Below, piece after piece: positions 61,634 to 64,000 of a stretch of 64,000 nucleotides of DNA. The DNA is from Deltaproteobacteria bacterium (GTDB taxonomy: Bacteria; Myxococcota_A; Polyangia; DRWM01; JAAZOP01): the NCBI GenBank assembly GCA_016218815.1, contig JACRCX010000046.1, positions 1-64,000 of the forward strand. Direction: 5' to 3'. The position numbers and the translations under genes were made by a program. A model generated the notes under the pieces. It searched no databases. It had not been told where the DNA came from and saw only the letters and a program-made list of their open reading frames with translations. Position 1 is the stretch's first letter. The number at the start of each line of letters is the position of its first letter.

Positions 61634-63274
61634 ATGTCCGCAACACGCCCGAATCGATGCTCGAATCCGCTCCTTCGCTGCCGGACCCTCGGCCTGCTCG
61701 CCCTCGCCGCCACCCTGGGCGGCTGCCCCGCCACCGGCCACGGCGTCATCGCCGGCGCAGGCGGCGGCGGCCCCGCACCCGTTCCGTCCACCACCATCGA
61801 GGTCGGCCGCGACGCCGTCGTCCGCGGCGACGACGGCTTTTCCGAAGTGTTCCTCACCGTCATGCCCGACAACCTCGCGCTCGTCCGCGAACGCCGCGCC
61901 GCCGACCTGCCCGAAGGCGTCTCGGCCGTCGCCTACGCCGACGTCGTCGACACCGTCATGCCCGAGTCCACCCGCGTGAAGTTCACCCCGGACGGCGGCT
62001 CGCCCCAGGACGTCTCCTTCCTCGAACAGCGCTACCGCTACGACCTCATCGCCCCCGCCCGCCTGCTCGAGCTGTCCCTCGGCTCCTCCATCCACGTCCG
62101 CTGGACCCAGCCCAACACCGGCGCCGAGAAGGTCCTGGACGGCGTCATCGAATCGACCGAGGGCGGCCTCTTCCTGCGCACCCCCGACGGGACCTACACC
62201 ATCGGCGCGCCCCCCGGCGGCGGCGCCTACACCCGCACCGTCCTCGACTCGCTTCCCGGCGCCCTCTTCTCCCGCCCGCAGCTCGACTGGCTCGTCGACG
62301 TCTACGACGGCGGTCCCGGCGTCCTCGAGACCAGCTACCTCGCCTCCGGCTTCACCTGGGAGGCCGACTACGTCGTCACCGCGACCGAGGACTTCGAGCA
62401 CGCCGACCTCATCGGCTGGGTCACGCTGCGCAACCAGACCGGCGCCCGCTTCGACGACGCTCACCTCGCCGTCATCGCCGGCGACATCCACATGGCCTCC
62501 CCGCCCATGGAAGCCGCCGAACGCGAGATGGACTACGACCGCGTCATGGACATGCCCTCGGGCGGCTCGCCCGGGTACGTCGAGGAAGGCCTGTTCGAAT
62601 ACCACCTCTACAAGCTCCCGCGCCCCACCACCGTTCCCGCCTACTCCTGGAAGCAGGTCACGTTCATCGAGCGCGACCAGATCCCGGTGACGACGAAGTA
62701 CCGGGCGATGGTCACGCTGCCCGACGCTGCCTACGGCAACCCCACCGGCACCGACGACTTCACCCCCGCCGGCGTGCGCCGCGTCCTGACGATCGAGAAC
62801 CAGGAGCAGCTCGACGGGCTCGGTGTGCCCCTCCCCGCCGGCACCGCGCGGGTCTATGCCCGCAGCGGCGAGGACCTCTTCTTCATCGATTCGACCGCCG
62901 TCCTCGATACCCCGCGCGAGGAGCCGCTCGACCTCGACGCCGGAGGCGCCCCGTTCCTCGTCGTCAAGTCCAAGCTGACCGACTCCCAGGAGTCCGACGC
63001 CGGCGGCTTCGGCTCGTACTCCGTCACCCATCACCTCGTGTCGATGGTCAACCGCGGCTCCCGCACCGTCACCCTCGTCCTCCGCCTCGCCCTCCCCGGC
63101 GCCGCCTACCCCGGCTACGGCGCGAATTGGGACGCTCGCCTTGAGCGCGAGCGCGGCGGGTCGGGACCGGCCCTCGAGGAGATCTCGTCCGGCCTGTGGG
63201 AAGTCGAGCTGGAGCTGGCGCCGGACGTCGAGACGACCGAGGAGTTCATCCTCCGCGTCCGCCGGACGTACTGA
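61634..63274 (+). CDS. DUF4139 lipoprotein
   Basis: 546 residues from ATG 61634, CAGGAG upstream. Lipobox TLGGCPATG. The mature protein begins with the usual DUF4139 opening (LTVMPDNLALVRERRAADLPEGVSAVAYADVVDTVMPESTRVKF) and contains QRYRYDLIAPARLLE and ATEDFEHADLIGWVTLRNQTGARFDDAHLAVIAGDIH, the most conserved DUF4139 stretch. Outer-membrane anchored; biochemical role unknown. A second, related gene follows 42 bp downstream. Confidence 0.88.
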   Translation: MSATRPNRCSNPLLRCRTLGLLALAATLGGCPATGHGVIAGAGGGGPAPVPSTTIEVGRDAVVRGDDGFSEVFLTVMPDNLALVRERRAADLPEGVSAVAYADVVDTVMPESTRVKFTPDGGSPQDVSFLEQRYRYDLIAPARLLELSLGSSIHVRWTQPNTGAEKVLDGVIESTEGGLFLRTPDGTYTIGAPPGGGAYTRTVLDSLPGALFSRPQLDWLVDVYDGGPGVLETSYLASGFTWEADYVVTATEDFEHADLIGWVTLRNQTGARFDDAHLAVIAGDIHMASPPMEAAEREMDYDRVMDMPSGGSPGYVEEGLFEYHLYKLPRPTTVPAYSWKQVTFIERDQIPVTTKYRAMVTLPDAAYGNPTGTDDFTPAGVRRVLTIENQEQLDGLGVPLPAGTARVYARSGEDLFFIDSTAVLDTPREEPLDLDAGGAPFLVVKSKLTDSQESDAGGFGSYSVTHHLVSMVNRGSRTVTLVLRLALPGAAYPGYGANWDARLERERGGSGPALEEISSGLWEVELELAPDVETTEEFILRVRRTY

Positions 63275-63316
63275 GTGGAGCGGTGGAGCGTTGGTGCGTT
63301 GATAGGGAGGTCTGAG

Positions 63317-64000
63317 ATGCGTTGTTCCGCTTCGTGGGCGAATCGGGCTCCTGGATCCGAACCGCGGGCTTCAGCCCGCGGCTGCCGCAGCGCGTCCAGC
63401 CGCGCCCTGAAGGGCGCGGTTCGGTTCCGGCAGATCGGTGTGCTCGCCCTCCTCCTCGCCCTTGCCCCGGCGGCCCCCGCCGCCGCCCAGGATCCCCCGA
63501 CCGTCCAGTCCGGCGAGGACGGCCGCGAGTCCGCCGCCCTCACCGTCTACAACAACAACCTCGGCCTGGTCCGCGAGACACGCCGCGTCACCCTCCCGGC
63601 CGGCGCCTCCGTTCTGCGCTACGCCGACGTCGCGCAGCAGATTCGCCCCGAGACGGTCTACATCCGCGACACGCAGGACCCCGCCGCCTTCGCCGTCCTG
63701 GAGCAGAACTACAAGTACGACCTGCTCACCCCGTCGCGGCTGATGGAGCTGTACGTCGAGCGCGATCTCTCCCTGGTCCGCGTCAATCCCGCGACAGGTG
63801 ACGAGGAGACCGTCGCGGCGACCCTGCTCTCCACCGGCTCGGCGCCGAACGCCGGGTACGGCTACGGCTACGGCTACGGCTACGGCTACGGCTATGGAGG
63901 GTACGCTCCTCCGTCGTACGTCGATCCCTACAGCGCCGTGTACCGGACGGGCGAGGGGATCACCTGGGGCGACGTCGGCCGTCCCGTCTTCCCCGACGTT
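63317..64000 (+). CDS. DUF4139 exported protein, 3' end outside the window
   Basis: Open to the window end. ATG 63317 lies 6-7 bp after GGGAGG and gives MRCSASWANRAPGSEPRA..., then a signal peptide core LALLLALAPAAPAAAQ, then the DUF4139 N-terminus VYNNNLGLVRETRRVTLPAGASVLRYADVAQQI...QNYKYDLLTPSRLMELY. Residues 14-36 are encoded by palindromic element copy 3, making an abnormally long N-region. A run of six TACGGC codon pairs (63857-63892) encodes YGYGYGYGYG. A later in-frame GTG near 63440 lacks a ribosome-binding site. Confidence 0.82.
   Translation, partial: MRCSASWANRAPGSEPRASARGCRSASSRALKGAVRFRQIGVLALLLALAPAAPAAAQDPPTVQSGEDGRESAALTVYNNNLGLVRETRRVTLPAGASVLRYADVAQQIRPETVYIRDTQDPAAFAVLEQNYKYDLLTPSRLMELYVERDLSLVRVNPATGDEETVAATLLSTGSAPNAGYGYGYGYGYGYGYGGYAPPSYVDPYSAVYRTGEGITWGDVGRPVFPDV
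63357..63424. repeat. Three-hairpin palindromic element, copy 3 (68 bp, in-frame in CDS)
   Basis: Outer arms CCGAACCGCG/CGCGGTTCGG; hairpins GCGGGCT/AGCCCGC, GCGGCTG/CAGCCGC with a 12-nt loop, and CGCGCCC/GGGCGCG. It lies entirely within codons 14-36 of the second DUF4139 gene. Confidence 0.88.

Overview
The window is very GC-rich (roughly 70% by eye), uses many GTG starts with 4-base GTGA/ATGA gene overlaps, and is crowded with lipoproteins that carry acidic linkers, MopE-type Cys/Asp repeats, PEGA domains, trypsin-like proteases, FGE-sulfatase domains and FecR/TPR proteins beside ECF sigma factors. This combination points to a Myxococcota-type (former delta-proteobacterial) chromosome, probably a metagenome-derived contig. 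That is an inference from gene content. I saw no rRNA, tRNA, CRISPR array, intact insertion sequence or prophage.

Layout. 0.2-2.1 kb: guaB and a PEGA lipoprotein. 2.1-5.0 kb: ECF sigma / zinc-finger TPR anti-sigma / outer-membrane protein operon. 5.1-9.2 kb: small accessory island with a PD-(D/E)XK nuclease-like gene, an MNT-HEPN toxin-antitoxin pair, a truncated copy of the nuclease gene, and an overlapping DUF4160-DUF2442 pair. 9.2-15 kb: beta-barrel protein, histidine kinase, FecR protein, coaD, rsmD and a PEGA protein. 15.2-26 kb: very Cys-rich surface lipoproteins around a second sigma/FecR-TPR/OMP module. 26-31.7 kb: TPR protein, twin trypsin-like lipoproteins and an orphan gene with a palindromic operator. 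31.9-41 kb: a tandemly duplicated three-gene cassette (matrixin-like metalloprotease, small lipoprotein, FGE-fold lipoprotein) downstream of a sigma-54 activator gene. 41.3-47.6 kb: PilZ, HAD phosphatase, RlmI-like methyltransferase, lipoprotein, membrane protein and HipBA. 48-56.5 kb: an HDAC-fold deacetylase, then a third ECF sigma/anti-sigma pair leading a heavy-metal-sensor-like/TolC/MacA/MacB export operon. 56.6-64 kb: a protein with repeated PExEVRxxPP motifs divergent from a radical SAM/SPASM enzyme, a lipoprotein, a four-helix membrane protein, PlsC and two DUF4139 proteins, the second cut by the window end.

The most interesting signals are mostly non-coding. (i) Each duplicated cassette is preceded by a -24/-12-like element at the same distance from its start codon and, about 180 bp further up, by three 16-bp palindromes spaced exactly 22 bp apart. 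With the adjacent GAFTGA activator this looks like a complete sigma-54 regulon, and the protease of one cassette has lost its HExxH residues. (ii) A 68-90 bp element with an outer stem and three inner hairpins occurs three times and shows a compensatory base-pair change; one copy sits in frame inside the N-terminus of an exported protein. (iii) Several families of short tandem words recur in intergenic gaps, and some have been taken into signal-peptide N-regions. Gene boundaries of well-known families are secure. Functions of the many lipoproteins and barrels are not.
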